Shown: positions 26,401 to 39,080, numbered from the stretch's first letter. The stretch is DNA of 64,000 bases from Anabas testudineus (GCF_900324465.2 NC_046620.1:15836336-15900335); one strand, 5' to 3'. Notes: generated from the letters alone by a model not told the origin. Translations and numbers: made by a program.

Positions 26401-26739
26401 CTGGCTAGCTGCCAGCAGGGCGCACCACCACTGCTCGCGCCCACGGCCCTGGCTTCTGTCCACAGAGTGCCCTCCCTTGCTGCGTCCCCATCTCTAGCCC
26501 CCTCCAGACCAACCCAGCCGTCCCCTCACAGCGCCAGCAGGGCCTCGCCTCTTCCTCTTTCCACCCCTTCTTCCTCTTCTCCTTCCACCTCCTCTTCTTC
26601 CACTTCATCATCTTCTGCCCCGCCTCTAGTCTCTTTCAGGCCCTTCGCTCCTCTGGGGTCCCCCACAGCTCAGCGCAGGGCCTTGAGCGCATCAGCCAAG
26701 CCAGCCAATGGATGGGCGACTGAGATCGGCGCTTTCTGA
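23430..26739 (+). CDS. heyl: Hes-related bHLH-Orange repressor, HEY-like
   Basis: Nuclear repressor acting downstream of Notch. Exons: 23430-23509, 25508-25574, 25668-25751, 25867-25948, 26057-26739; total 996 bases, 331 residues. The start opens [20 protein letters not shown], the HEY family N-terminus. The bHLH domain (about residues 43-101) includes [19 protein letters not shown], with Gly where HES proteins have Pro. The Orange domain (about 106-150) includes [21 protein letters not shown] long Ser/Pro/Ala-rich region follows, and the protein ends [13 protein letters not shown] is favoured over HEY1 and HEY2 because the tail lacks YRPW before the TEIGAF end, and the N-terminus closely matches recalled zebrafish heyl. 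Intron 1 is nearly 2 kb and the others are short. All splice sites are GT-AG and the gene looks intact. Confidence 0.96.
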
Positions 26740-26967
26740 GGGTCAACTCCATTTTGTTTTCCAAATGAACTCCGTACAGTGAACGTGGAGCACGTGTGTG
26801 CAACATGTAGCAAATATGATACCTTTGGAGAAAAAAAAGTATTGAACTTTTGATGATTGTCTCTGCTTTTGAGGGACTCTAAAAGCCATGTCAGACTATG
26901 GGTACAATTTTAGATAATCACAAACAATCATATATAATGGAAAAATGAAGGAATGTTAGAAAATCTG

Positions 26968-26973
26968 AATAAA
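26968..26973 (+). terminator. Candidate heyl polyadenylation signal
   Basis: AATAAA about 230 bases after the heyl stop codon (TGAATAAATTC context). It is the first canonical signal downstream on this strand. Confidence 0.5.
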
Positions 26974-28317
26974 TTCTTGTTCATGATCTTGTTTGACAGA
27001 TGCACACATACAAGGGTGTCCAACAGAGCCATATAAATATATATATAATAATGCTCAACAATGAGGTTGAGCTCTTGCTGATCTTTTAACTGTGACATTT
27101 GTTGTTTTTTTTTCCAAAACATTTATACATTTGATTACACTTTCCAGTTCTGATGAATGTTTGACAAAAACTTCTATAAAGACTACAGTGCCTTTAACTT
27201 TGTTCCTGTTTTTCACTGTTTTTTTTTTTTTTTCCCCAAATGCCAGCACGTAACTGCATCTTTAGTATCTGCTATCAATATAAATGGAAAAGGAGTGGTT
27301 GAAAACTACATGTTATCCACTTATCCATATTACCCATGTCTGCAAACACTGCTTGCATGTTCCCTAGCCGTAACCCCCCTTGGTATCCAAGCTGTCTCCA
27401 GTGATGGCTGATGGGAGCTGTGGTCTTGTGGCTGCAGAGGATAAACATGGTGGGAGTTGGTGATGTTTTTGGGATGCCGCGGCGAGGCAAACAGACCCAT
27501 CGCTTCACCCTCTAATTGGCAGTCCCCTGTAATTAACTCTAACCTCATATCAGTCTATGTATCTTCCTCTCCTCTGCTGTCTCGCTGCCATTCTTTCTCT
27601 CCAATCTTGTGGTACACCAGCGGATATCTTCTCTCCCTGTTTGTCTGCGCCACTGTCTCCTCAACAATGGACAGACAGGAAAGACGAGGGTAAGAAAGAA
27701 GAATAGAGAGAAGATGGAGAGAGGGGAAAACAAAGAAAAACATCTGAAGGGCTGTGGTTGGGTGACTGATTGGGCGTAGACATTCAATAACAGGGAGAGA
27801 AGGAGACAGGACACAGGGTTAAGGGGACATGAGAGGGATTTTGAAGGTTTAAAAGGACAGGAAGAAAAATGGTGTGAATCACAGAGAGTCGGCCAGCATG
27901 TCGAGGGTGCACAAGAAACCCCTGAACAATGATGAATGACAGTTGCAAGGAGTTGTTTCTCAAGAAGATCAGCATAATTATGCCGTGCTGCACCAAAACG
28001 GCTCCGCTGGGATGAGAGAGCAGAGAAGAGCCTTGTGTGTGTTTACTGCCAGAGAACGCTTTGATCTACTTCAGGAGGCAATGTCTGTGGCCTGCGGTCC
28101 AAAAATGTGTGTGTTCCGCAAAGTGCATATTGTTTATTTGAGTGAGTGTGCTAGTGTGTGCTTTAGCCAATTTCATGTGTTTGCTGCCCTCTGTGTGTGT
28201 GTGTTTGTCTGTGCCTCGCTGAGTGTTTTGTTTATGTGGTGTTGAGTGCACACACATCGTGTGTGTGTGTGTGTGTATGTGTGTGTAATGTGAGTCTTCA
28301 GGGCTGGCGTCAGGACT

Positions 28318-28372
28318 GAACCGCGGTGGCGGCGTGGATCTCGTGCGAGGCCGGCCGGCGGTCCGACGGACG
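28318..28372. other. Short CpG-dense block between GT and CA runs
   Basis: About 55 bases with many CpG dinucleotides (CCGCGG, GGCCGGCCGG, CCGACGGACG) sit between a GT-rich run on the left and a CA run on the right. The flanks are complementary and could form a long stem. No coding role is visible. Confidence 0.4.
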
Positions 28373-29082
28373 ATATGGTGGTGGAATGTTTGCGGAGGGT
28401 GCATACGCACACACACACACACACACACACACATAGGCATGCAGACAACACACAAACACAGACACACACAAGCTGGCTGGCACTATTCTAGCCTCTGAGT
28501 AGAGGAGCCAGAGTCACCACCACAGCTTCCAGGAAGGACAACCACAGTCACACTGCACTGGGTTTCCCACGGGGGAGGGGAGGCCGGAGGGAGCAGAGAG
28601 GATGGAGGGAAGAGAATGGCGGAGAAAGAAGGAGGGAAGTGCTGTGTGTGTTTCTGAGGGTGTATGTAAGGCAAGGGTGGATGGAGCGAAGTTGTGGTTC
28701 AAGCTGAATCAGGAAAAGAGGAGGGATCAGTATGCCGGCAGAAGGAGAGAAGTGAGAGAAAAAAAACCCGTCTGAAATCAGGAAGTGAGGGGGCATTTCT
28801 CCCCTGCTGTGTAAATGATCACATCCACACATTAGTGCTGAATCTTGTTTGTCTCTACTCATAATTCTCCAAGAGGAAACCTGCACATCTGGCCGTTGGG
28901 ATCCACAGTACAACACATCATTGTCTTCTGTGAATTACAATCAGTCGTTTTCTCCTTATCAGCCCACGCCATGGTACCTGTGAGACAGACACCACTCTGG
29001 CAGACACAGCAAGTTGAGGAAAGTCTTCCCACCAACCACAAATTATGTAGTAAATTGGTTTAAAATGGCTGTAAGCCGGTCA

Positions 29083-29173
29083 GTACGGTTGTGCAGCGGT
29101 TAGCACTGTTGCCTCAGCGCAAGATGGTTCTGGGTTCAAAGACATTTGCGCGTTCTCACCATGCCCGTGTGGG
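29083..29173 (+). mobile_element. tRNA-derived SINE fragment
   Basis: GTGCAGCGGTTAGCACTGTT resembles a polymerase III A box region, and GGTTCTGGGTTCAAAG about 30 bases on resembles a B box. The order and spacing match the common fish SINE head that reads GTTAGCACTGTTGCCTCA. Only the head is present. Confidence 0.65.
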
Positions 29174-30524
29174 TGTCGCTGCGCCTACACTAGTTTCCAC
29201 AGATATGCAAAGATATGCCACCAATAATGCTAAGTCTGAACATCTGGCTGTCTTCAAGAAGTGTAAGAAGGCGAGAGTTGGAAAAGGCTTCAGTTCAAAA
29301 GAAAATGTGGGAGGCAAATATAAAAGTAATTATAATGTGGGATATGCAAATGGTCAAGCTACAGCAATACCACGCTTCAACAGTAAAATGCACTTTGCAA
29401 GTTTCTCCTGCAAAGTGCATTTTAGAGGCAGTGTAATTGCATACAAAGTCAATTTCAAATACCAAGCAAGCTACAATATGCAACCCAAGCTATCATTAGC
29501 ATGAGAAATGAATCCATTTCACTCCCTTGCAGACACAGTCAGCGTTTGAATCCCAAGTTTTCACCAGTATTTGTACAACTGGTACAAATATGCCGACCAG
29601 TAGTATAATCTTTGCAAATGACGTAAACACACCTTTACGTGATGTAATTCATTAGCTGGCACGGCTGGGTTCCTCAGTCTTTCCTATTTCATCCCAAGAA
29701 ATTAGTTTACTAGACACAATCACTGGGATTTCTGCAGCTTTGATGTCTTTAAAAAGGAGAAATAAAACTACACAAAACCCAGTAATAGAAAAGCACACTA
29801 AAAGAAGCGTGTACCTGTACCACTTGTAACTTTTCAGAGTACAATAGCTTTTTGCACACTAACATTACACTGTTTTACCAGCTGAAAACACTTGTTAAAA
29901 TACTACCAGATAACATAATTTCAAATTCACACATATTTTGAAATGATGTGTTTTTACTTTCCAACCACTTTCCTGCGCAATTTCCCACACAACACTGCAG
30001 TGGTTTCTCTCTTTGAAACAGGAAGAAAACAAGCAGTTGCACCAGTAATGAAAATCCTACCCAGCAATGCCCTCTGGTGATCTATGTCAGAAACTACAAG
30101 AGAGGCAGTTTTTTTTTTTTCTTATAATGAAACAATATTTAAAAAACACACAAATTATTATAAACTATAGGTGCATGTATTATGTGAATTGTGGTTTTAT
30201 GATATTAAGTTTCAAATTTGCAAAGTATCAAAGTATCTCGGCATAAACCAAAAATATTTTAAAACTGTTGCACTGAGAATGAAGATTTATAGCAAAGGCA
30301 AGAGCTGTGGTGCAAAAAAATAAATCAAGAAAAGGGTTCAACATGAGGGAACGGGGGACTAATGAGAAGAAAGGGGTGTTTGACAATAAGAAGTGGAAGA
30401 AAATAGACTCATTTACACAGTTTGTTTGCTGCTGGACCATTTATTGGAGTAAAGAAAAACTGGATTATATGTTGGTTACATTTGTTTAAGTGTATTTGAA
30501 TGTTTGTTGTTGAATTCAAACAAT

Positions 30525-32847
30525 TCATTTATAGTGACAGTTCTTCAGGGAGAAGCCAGACACTAAATTGATCGCCTTGGAAACTCTGGGAGGAACAGGT
30601 AAGGTGATGACACGCTTAAGGAAGCAGCGACGCCTGGAACACAAATTCAGCATTTTCAGTACAAGCCACATTCGATATTTGCTTGTGCAGCTTCATCTAT
30701 GTTAGAAAATATTTTGTGCCTGTTTGTGTCAGTATTGGATACCATACCTAGAACCAACGTCACTGTACTTTTCATTGTGATAGCTGAAATACTGGCAGTT
30801 GGGATCTGCAGTACAAGCTCTTTGACACCCATGAACGTCTTCTGCCGTAAAGTAGCGAATGTCATTAGATGGGAAGTTTATGTCTTCATAAATCTTCTTA
30901 ACCCAGTCTACAGGAAGGAAAAGGATTAGAATTTTGTTAGTGGCTGAACTACACAATCTTAAAGGTGTCCTTTAAGGTGCCCACCACAAACTCCACAGTT
31001 TTCTGACTGGCCAGCTTGTGGGGCTTCACAAAAGCATAACCCAGACGAACAGACCACAAAAAGCACAGTAGGCTCCCTTTAGTAAAGATAAACAGAACTA
31101 ATACATACTGTAGATACACTTTCATTTGTGTTGATATGTAATACATACTATTGTCAGGTTGACAGAAGCGTGCTGGTAACCCAGATGTAACTCCTGATGC
31201 AGCCCTGGGGACCATTTCATTAGGATTGTTCTTCAGGTAACATCTAAAATCATTACTGAAAACATAATGCAAAAGATAACTCAGTTCAGTAATGTCACAG
31301 CTTTACCCAAAGCTTTGTTTTTGTTTTGACTGAAGTCAAATTTGTGATTTCAACTTTCAAAAACACACTTTACCTGGTGTAAGAGAAGTAGGTACACAGA
31401 GGATGAGCAGAGCACAGTGTCTGACATTGTTCAGGTGAAACGGCGAGCAAACTCGTCACGTCATTTCCTGGGTAGTTAATGTTTGGAAAAAGCTTGCTTT
31501 TGCATTCTGCATAAGACAAGCAGCATGATGAGGAAGAAGTACAACCTGTAGGATGTTGCTACAGCTTTTGTTACTTTATATTTACACTTTTTTAAATGTG
31601 TGATCACCTGGTTTCAGGTACTGAGGTGTTTGATATCTTTGGGAGAATCCAGATACTATATCATTTACTACATCTATCTTTGGTATCACTGGTATTGTCC
31701 AGCTGAATTTCAGGTGACACTTATACCTGAACACAAGTGGAGAAATAGCATTATTATATAGAATTCTTTGACTTTGTTTTCTTTGTTGTTTACTGTTGAT
31801 TCACCCATATTTACCTGATATTTTCAGACCCATAGATATCATTGGCAAAGGTAAAGAACTGACATCCAGGATCATTCGTGCAGACTCTCTGACACTCCTC
31901 ATAGTTTGGCGTGAAGTGAGCTCGATAGTCCGCTCCTGTGAAGTCAGTGTTCCAGTACACCTTGGACAGACAGGGTTCTGGCAGACAGACGACCCAGATG
32001 AGAGTTAAGAAGAGTTGAAGCACGTATAAATAAATAAATTTACATTTTCAAAAAGATTTTACAATATGTTGCATGTAGGAATGGGTTGTGTGCCTACTTG
32101 GGTCTGGGTTGCAGGGTCTGAGTGAAAAGCCAGCAGTGGTACCCGGCTTTGGACCCTGATTAATGGGCTGTCCGGAGGGAGTGGACTTGAGGAAGCAGTA
32201 GAAGAGCCTGATGAAGAGAAAAGTCCTGAGCTCTACTGACAACAAACTAACTATTTCATAACAATCCTCTTATTCGGAAATGCTAAAATGCAACGACAAA
32301 TTGTTGCATTTCAGGATTGTGATGTGCAGATTAATGACATCCAACATTATGCAGATGTTCTTACTTTGCCTGTTCTGTAAGACAGGCAGATCACGTTTAT
32401 TCTAATTCCACTTGAAATTAGAATAAACATGATGGAAAAAACAATTATTAGCAATTTAAAAAGAAATTATTAACCAGACTCTCAACTATTGTTTACTTTA
32501 TACCTGTTATCAATGGTGCTGTCAGGTCCAATAAAGGTGAAGAAGAGACAAGAAGAGTGCTGGGTGCACAAGTACTGACAATGCTCAACATCAGGAGAGT
32601 AGAGAGATATTATGTCTGATCCTGGGAAATCCCAGTTGTGCAGAAGCTGTGGTTTACAGTCTTAAAAAATGGAAACACAGAAACACAGACACATTTACCT
32701 GTACATATGCACACAATTTTCAACTGGTTCACTGTTTCAAAATCAACACTTCAATAAATAGCACTAAATAACACTGAGGCTACTACCTTGACTAAAACCG
32801 ACACCACAGAGGTAGAGCAGGCCCAGTAGAATGAAGTGTGTTCCCAT
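30525..32847 (-). CDS. Secreted four-apple-domain lectin (kalliklectin-like), gene 1
   Basis: Exons: 32787-32847, 32504-32660, 32098-32207, 31815-31977, 31608-31726, 31374-31506, 31149-31255, 30748-30907, 30525-30633; total 1119 bases, 372 residues. Exon 1 encodes a signal peptide (MGTHFILLGLLYLCGVGFSQ). Four PAN/apple domains follow at about 21-109, 110-203, 204-283 and 284-372, each built from two exons as in plasma kallikrein and factor XI. Repeated motifs include CQ.LC...P.C.FF.Y and V(S/T)SG. The protein stops right after apple 4 (VSGFSLKNCHYK), so there is no trypsin-like domain. Fish proteins of this layout are known as kalliklectins, mannose-binding lectins of skin mucus first found in flathead. 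A lectin role is inferred from that family. Apples 1 and 3 keep six Cys; apple 2 lacks the last and apple 4 the first. Confidence 0.88.
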
Positions 32848-32953
32848 GTTTCTAGATTCTAGTGCAAGAGAAGATTCTTCAATAACAACAGCAGTCAGTG
32901 AAGTGGCTCTGAAGCGGCAGAAACAGCCTAAAAGACTGTCCTGCTGCTCCTAC

Positions 32954-32960
32954 ATTTATA
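32954..32960 (-). promoter_or_regulatory. Candidate TATA box of apple-domain gene 1
   Basis: TATAAAT on the minus strand about 107 bases before the start codon, a plausible distance for a short 5' UTR. Gene 2 has a similar CTATAATTA about 55 bases before its start. Confidence 0.35.
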
Positions 32961-33065
32961 ATTCTGATGGATGTGCATGACTGACTGTTGACACAATCAG
33001 TCATTGGCTGATCAGTAACCATCGAGGACCTCACGTGAAATATATTCAAGCTTTTTTCTCATCAG

Positions 33066-33180
33066 CAGAGATGGAAGTAACGAATTACATTCCCTCTTGT
33101 TACTCCCGCAAAGTAGACTTTTTGTATACTTTTAAAACTGTATTATTTTAAAGTATTTTACTTTGCTACAGTCAAAATCA
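33066..33180. repeat. Teleost-type interspersed repeat fragment
   Basis: GGAAGTAACGAATTACATTC followed by a TTTTAAAACTGTATTATTTT-like stretch and TATTTTACTTT matches, from memory, a repeat seen in many fish genomes. The end points are approximate. Confidence 0.4.
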
Positions 33181-34714
33181 TCACCCCTTTGCTAATTTAA
33201 ATATGGTGGCCAAACTGTCAGAAAGACACCACCAACCATGATATTATTACCTTTTTGACTGTTTCAACAAAAATTAAGAAATTAGATCCTTGTAACAGTT
33301 GAATTTTCATGAGTTGAGAGGGCTGTATTGGATTGCATTTGATCGTTGTCTGCCCACAGTAATAACGTTCCCCACACAAACTCAAATGATCTGAATTAAC
33401 TGAAAATGTTTGTACGTCTAAGTGATATACTGGTATCTATTGATGCTCCTCCAGTGTATTTTAACAGTTTATATAACATCTGTAGTCTAGACACAAAAGC
33501 ACAGACACCAAATATTAGCAAATAAGGTAGGTGAACAGGTGAATGAGGGAACACACCCAGGTGGTACACGGAACTGATACTGTGATGGTGTCATTTTTGG
33601 AAAATTTACACAGTGTGATGTGAAGATCAAAATCCAACTTGTGTAAGTGGTGTGTATTTATGTGCAGAGAGAGCCCTTGTTGTTGTTGTAAGAGAAACGT
33701 GATCCAACCATGGCCAGTTTGTTAATAAGATGACACTTGAGATAGTGAGCGTCTGCAGTTACTGGTTCTCAAAGGATCAGTGTTATAAAATAGTGTAAGT
33801 ACACGGAGATCAAATAACTAAATAGCGCTACAACAGCTTTTATTCAGCCATAAAGAGTGATGTTATGGCAAGATGACTTCAGCCATCTAAACTGTCTTAA
33901 TACCTTCAAATACAAACATGGTAGTTAAAGTACATATTGCACACACAAGGATTAGAATAAATAACGTCGGTTGCCAGAAATTTGAGTGGTGAAGTGATAA
34001 GCGTTTCAGTTTATTGATGTCATTTTATGAACTTATTGCTGATGATTAATGAGCTGCTGTGCTTTGACCTTTACAGCCTTTGCTTGTCAGAGCGCAACTG
34101 TTAGAGAGTTTGTTTATTCACTGCTCTCAATTCCCTGGAAACACTTATTTAATGGGAATTATTCCATCATATTCCGAAAACGATAACAGGAAGAATTTCT
34201 GGAAGCATGAAGGGACTCACTATGAGAGAGAGATAACCTGAAGGATGTCTTTGACTGTGAAGACGTGTGTTAATTTTTTATATATTTTATATGGCTTTAG
34301 GGAGCCATTTTGTTAATATAAGACACTTTTTTAATTGTCTTAGATTGTCATCAACAATAATGTGTCATCAGACAATTTTATGAGAATGCTAGCCTTGTAG
34401 GCGACTTGTAGGACCTGTGAGGTACATTCAAGTCCTTCAGAACATTATGAAATATTGGAACTTATATAGATGATCCACTTTCATGATGAAGACAACACCG
34501 GTGACAGCAATGGTTAAACATCGGACTTCGATGACATCGCTGATGCAGAGACCTACGATCATATTACCTTTTCATAGTTGTCCCCTCAGTGGCTTCTGTT
34601 AAACAATAAACAGACTTCTGGATCGTACATTTTGAAATACATGCACTTAACTATTTCAGTTTTGTGGAGTGGAGTTTAGTGGAGTAGTTTTTAAGTCAGT
34701 GATGTGCATATCTA

Positions 34715-34996
34715 CTGCCCATCCCAAAAAAAAAGGCACAAACTCTAATATTTCGTTGGTTCGTCTTTAGTTTTGATTAATTTGACCCTTCTGAAACAGA
34801 TTAACATCTTTTCCACAGCCACAGGATGTTTCTTCTGACGTTTAAGAAATGAGAAGCTACTCACTGCATCAGTTAGGGCTCAATAACTTGTTTGACAGCT
34901 GAAACATAATCATCCATGCAGTATTATCCAATGGGAGGCTCTTATCTATTTACTTAGTTACATCCAGGTGGTGAATTTTCTTTTAGATGGGCAGTG
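34715..34996. mobile_element. Tc1/mariner-type MITE with TA target duplication
   Basis: The left end reads CTGCCCATCCC and the right end is the complement of CACTGCCCATCT. Both are flanked by TA. The inside reads, on the minus strand, CACCTGGATGTAACTAAGTA and CCTCCCATTGGATAAT, motifs I recall from a common fish Tc1-like element. At about 282 bases and with no ORF it is non-autonomous. Confidence 0.7.
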
Positions 34997-36523
34997 TATA
35001 TAACTTCTGTGTGTCAGATAATTTTTGACTTACTGACATTATACTTTTACTAAATGCTTCATTTGTCCCTTAACTACACAAACAACAAACTACAAATTCA
35101 TTTTTTTAGATTGTGCTCATTGATATATATTGGTAGAGGGGTAGAGGTAATGGTCAAAGCTGGTCTTAGCAACTTATGGGCTTAGACACAAGACAATAAT
35201 ATTCATCATGTCCACATGATAAAATCTGCACAACTAAAAATGTAAATATTGAACAAGCAACACTAGACAGTAAATGTAAGCCTACCACATGGCGTGTATT
35301 ATCAGTGATGTTAGAAAGGTTTTCTTTTTCCTGCTGTGTCAGTGATGATCCATAGTGTGTAGTGTACTGTAGAATCACACATAGAGTTACATATACAAAG
35401 AGTTAAATTAATATTGTTTTGATGTTGCCGTTCTAATCATTATTTAATTACTGTGATACTGTCATTATTATTGTGTTAATATAAAAACTATATTGTTGCT
35501 GTTTTAAACATTCACAAGAAGATAAGTAGAAATGTAAATACGAAAACAACTGTTCAACTCCTGAAAAATAGCCTTTGGAAATCAATACCATCGCTATTGT
35601 TAGGTTATCAAATCGAACTGTAGGAATCACTTGGAGATGCATGGAGGAACCCTGCCTTTATGAACTGCAAATGTAAATAAATATAATATATATGTATAAT
35701 AGGTGTCTATTGAATTTTATCTGTCAACCGCATCGTTAAACTGATTCAAGTCTTTTTCTGCCACCTACTGGTGCAAACAGGTTTCTACAAAACCAGCATA
35801 TCACAAACCCAGAATCAAATTGAATCAACATTTAATAGAGTTAAAAATTAAAAAAAAAATTGTATTGTGTTGAATGTAAACATATTTATTAAATGCAGTT
35901 ATGCAAGACATGCACTGAAATAAAGGAAATGAAAAACAAAGCATGCTCATATCACTCTCCTAAAGTCTGCCTGTGTTTGTGTATCCATGCACGTCTTTCT
36001 TAAGAGGGGCAGTTTACAGAGCCAAGAGACAAAACTGGTTCTTTTGTTCAGGCTCTGCTGCAGCAGGTGGCTCCGCAGGATGAGGAATGAAGCAGAGTAG
36101 TGTTGCATCATCTGCTGATACGTCACCTAGATTTGATGTGCCAGATCTTATTACGATACTGCTCTGAAGAATAGCAGCTCTGCATGTTGTAAAGAGGAGA
36201 AGGGAGGTTTCCATTCACAAATCTGCAGAATCTGTGGACCAGCACTGGTGCAGCTCTGAGTCTCATTTCTCTCTCTGGGTGTTTATTATATCTAATTTAT
36301 CTCGGAGACACAAGTTGGCCAAGCAATCACAACAAACTGTTTTTGCACTACTCCAATGTAGTTTTGCATGAACATAAGAGGATTTTATTTGGAGTAAGTT
36401 GAAGATTTCTACTCTCACATGCAAATAAACCCATTCACACACATTGGTTTTCACTGAATCCTTTATTAGAGCATTTTTTTTAAAATATTGTTTGGACATC
36501 TTTGTGTGCTCCTGTAGATCACT

Positions 36524-39080
36524 CTAGAGACAGCTCCTCAGGGAGAAACCAGATACGACATTCTGCTGTTTAGTAATTTTAGGAGGAGCGGGCATGGTGA
36601 TGGCACGCTTGAGGAAGCAGCGGAGCCTAGGACACAAACAACACCATCTTTAATTAAGCAACACAAATACAAGCTGTGGTCAGACTCTAAACTACATTTC
36701 AGTCTGATTGATGATTGAGTTAAGTGTTACGTCACTGCTTGACTTGGCGGTCATCGCGTGAGGAACACTGTACCTGAAATCTTGGAAGGCAAAGTTGTTG
36801 GTGGTAAATGTGTAGAACTGACAGTTGGGATCTGCAGTACAAGTCCTCTGACACGTGTCAGCATTATCCATCGGCTCGTTGCGAATGTCTGAACCTTGGA
36901 AATCTACTCCCTCGTGAGCCTCCTTAAGCCAGCCTGTTAACAGAGAGGAACAGGGTTAAACTACAATAGTGGTGGAATAGACATTTAGTCTTGGGTCATA
37001 GAGTATTTAGAAGATGATGGGATAGTTAACACTGGCAACATGTTGCTAGCAGCCACAGGCAAATATGACATTAAATGATTAAGTTACTCAACACTCAAAA
37101 GAACTGAGACAACAAGAGTGTGCTTTAGTAGTGAATGATGGTGCATACTGTTATCTAGCTGACAGAAGCGTGCAGGTATCCCCGATGTGACTCCTTGTTG
37201 GGTTTGGATGACCAGTTCATTCAGATTGTTCTTCAGAAAACATCTGAAGTCATTACTGAAACAGAGAAGAGGGGCCTTGAATAAAATTGAACAGACATGA
37301 CTTGAACTAGAGAACAGTGTTGCAGGAACAGTTAATCAGCTTTATTCAGTCACTTGTCGTTTAGTCTGAGGGGACAAACCTGACATAAGAGAAGAAGGTG
37401 CAGAGCGGATGGACAGAGCACAGCGCCAGACAGTGTCCGGGAGAGGCCGCGGGCAGGTTCTCGATGTCGTTTCCTGGGATGTTGGTATTTATAAGCAGTT
37501 GGCCTTGACATGCTGCACAAAACACACGGAAAAGACGAGGTGAACGACAGGATCTTTTCCTAACGCCATGACTTCTGTTATGACAGTTTGCGTACCTGGC
37601 TCAAAGAATTGACTTATTTGTATGTTTTGGGAGAACCCAGATATTACACCAGCTGTTCTCTGTACAGTTTGAATCCTTGGTGCTGTGTAGCTGAATTTAA
37701 GGTGACACTTGTACCTGGAACAAAACAAAATGACAGCATTGTACAATGAAGTGGGTTATCTGGAAATATTCAAGAAAGCCTGTGTTACAAACTGAGCTTG
37801 AGTTTTGCTAGCTTTGACCATCTTTTATTTATCTATTTACTTTCATTTAATCTGCTCTCTACTAAAGAACAATGCCAGATGCCTTTTGTCAGTATTATTT
37901 GCACACCAGTTTTTGACCTTGCAAGTTCAGTGAAGACAAAAAACAAATAGTAATTAATCAAACAGTACGATTTTAGTCATTTCTCTCTGTCATAGTCTCA
38001 AAACATTATGCAACCTAATGTGGCCGCAATTCTACTGCTGCGTTAGCCCACACTGACAGTTGAAGGTGTTGATGTTGTTCAGACTTACCTGAATTTCTCT
38101 GCTGCAGAGTCCCCGTCCACAAAAGTAAAAAACTGACACGTAGGCTCCTGGGTGCAGGTTCTCTGACACTCCTCATAGTCTGCTGTGAACAAGGCTCTGT
38201 AATCTGCCCCGAAAAAGTCCACATTCTGGTACACGTCAGACAGACAAGGTCCTGGCAGACAGACAGGCCACAGTTAAGGTCCACTATATCACTAATTAAT
38301 AAATGCTTTTCATAATGGTTTAAAAAAAACAGACTCCTTACTTGCGTTTGGGCTGCAGGGCTTGAGAGAAAAGCCAGAGGTGACACCCTGTAGTGGAGCC
38401 CGTTCACTGGGCTGTCCAGAGGCAGTTGACTTGATGTAGCAGAAGAAATTCCTGCAGAGTGTGTATGTGTGTGTATTTATTATAATTTCTTAAGGTTTCT
38501 CATCACAGCTCCAGCAAAAAACAGTCAAACATTGAAATAGTACATCATTTCTTTTTGTTTCTTTGTTGGCTTGTGGTGGCACTGGATTTAAAACAAGTCC
38601 TAGTTTGACTTTGGTTTTGTTCAGCTTGAAACTTAAGCAAAATTAGCTTTAATTTATTTGATTTTTTGTCTTCTGAAAGAGTCTGTCACTGCCGTACCTG
38701 TCATCTGCAGTCCAGTCAGCACGAATAAACGTAAAGAAGAGGCAGGAGGGGTGCTGGGTGCACAGCAGCTGACAGTGGTTGGCATCAGGAGAAGAGAGAT
38801 TTGTTATGTCAGCTCCTGGAAAATCCACATTCTCCAGAAGCTCGGTATTGCAATCTGAAAACACCGAACAAGAAGCACGGACACATTTTTACATGTGCAA
38901 GTACACGCATGTTAAACTAAAATCAACACATGTAAGTAGTAAGATAAGAGAGTTAATCAAGGGCTCACAGTTCGGAAGCCACCACATCCTGCAATTAAAA
39001 TAAATCATGTGTTTATTACCTTGACATAAGGAGAGGCAGCAGAGGGAGAGCAGGCCCGCCAAAACCAAACTGATTCCCAT
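36524..39080 (-). CDS. Secreted four-apple-domain lectin (kalliklectin-like), gene 2
   Basis: Exons: 39020-39080, 38698-38854, 38342-38451, 38089-38251, 37596-37714, 37380-37512, 37149-37255, 36774-36933, 36524-36626; total 1113 bases, 370 residues. The first eight exon lengths equal those of gene 1 exactly, and all splice phases match, so the pair arose by tandem duplication. A signal peptide (MGISLVLAGLLSLCCLSLCQ) is followed by four apple domains: DCNTELLENVDFPGADI, PCLSDVYQNVDFFGADY, ACQGQLLINTNIPGNDI and SWLKEAHEGVDFQGSDI at their starts. The protein ends VVSGFSLRSCL with no protease domain. The odd cysteine pattern of gene 1 is repeated here: apple 2 lacks its last Cys and apple 4 its first. 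It is likely a secreted lectin of plasma or mucus. A regulatory decoy for kallikrein-type proteases is an untested alternative. Confidence 0.88.

Larger units (their letters stand above)
26974..30524. other. Intergenic DNA between heyl and the apple-domain cluster
   Basis: No gene is supported. The stretch has GT and CA microsatellites (about 28257-28286 and 28408-28433) on either side of a short CpG-rich block, purine-rich DNA (28560-28800), and a tRNA-derived SINE scrap (29083-29173). Open frames here lack family similarity and splice context. Confidence 0.5.
32961..36523. other. Intergenic DNA between the two apple-domain genes
   Basis: No exon was found. Repeats include a teleost-type repeat near 33066-33180 (GGAAGTAACGAATTACATT) and a TA-flanked Tc1-type MITE at 34715-34996. 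The rest is AT-rich. The minus-strand ORF near 36014-36214 has no recognisable similarity and was not called. Confidence 0.45.

Noticed and set aside
26168-26611. Minus-strand ORFs opposite heyl exon 5
   Set aside because: They are the antisense of the Ser/Pro-rich coding region of heyl.
28066-28469. Minus-strand ORFs of 133 and 98 residues
   Set aside because: They consist largely of translated CA/GT repeats.
30525-32847. Calling the apple-domain genes factor XI or plasma prekallikrein
   Set aside because: No trypsin-like domain follows apple 4 in either gene, and a stop codon closes the last apple exon, so the protease names would mislead.
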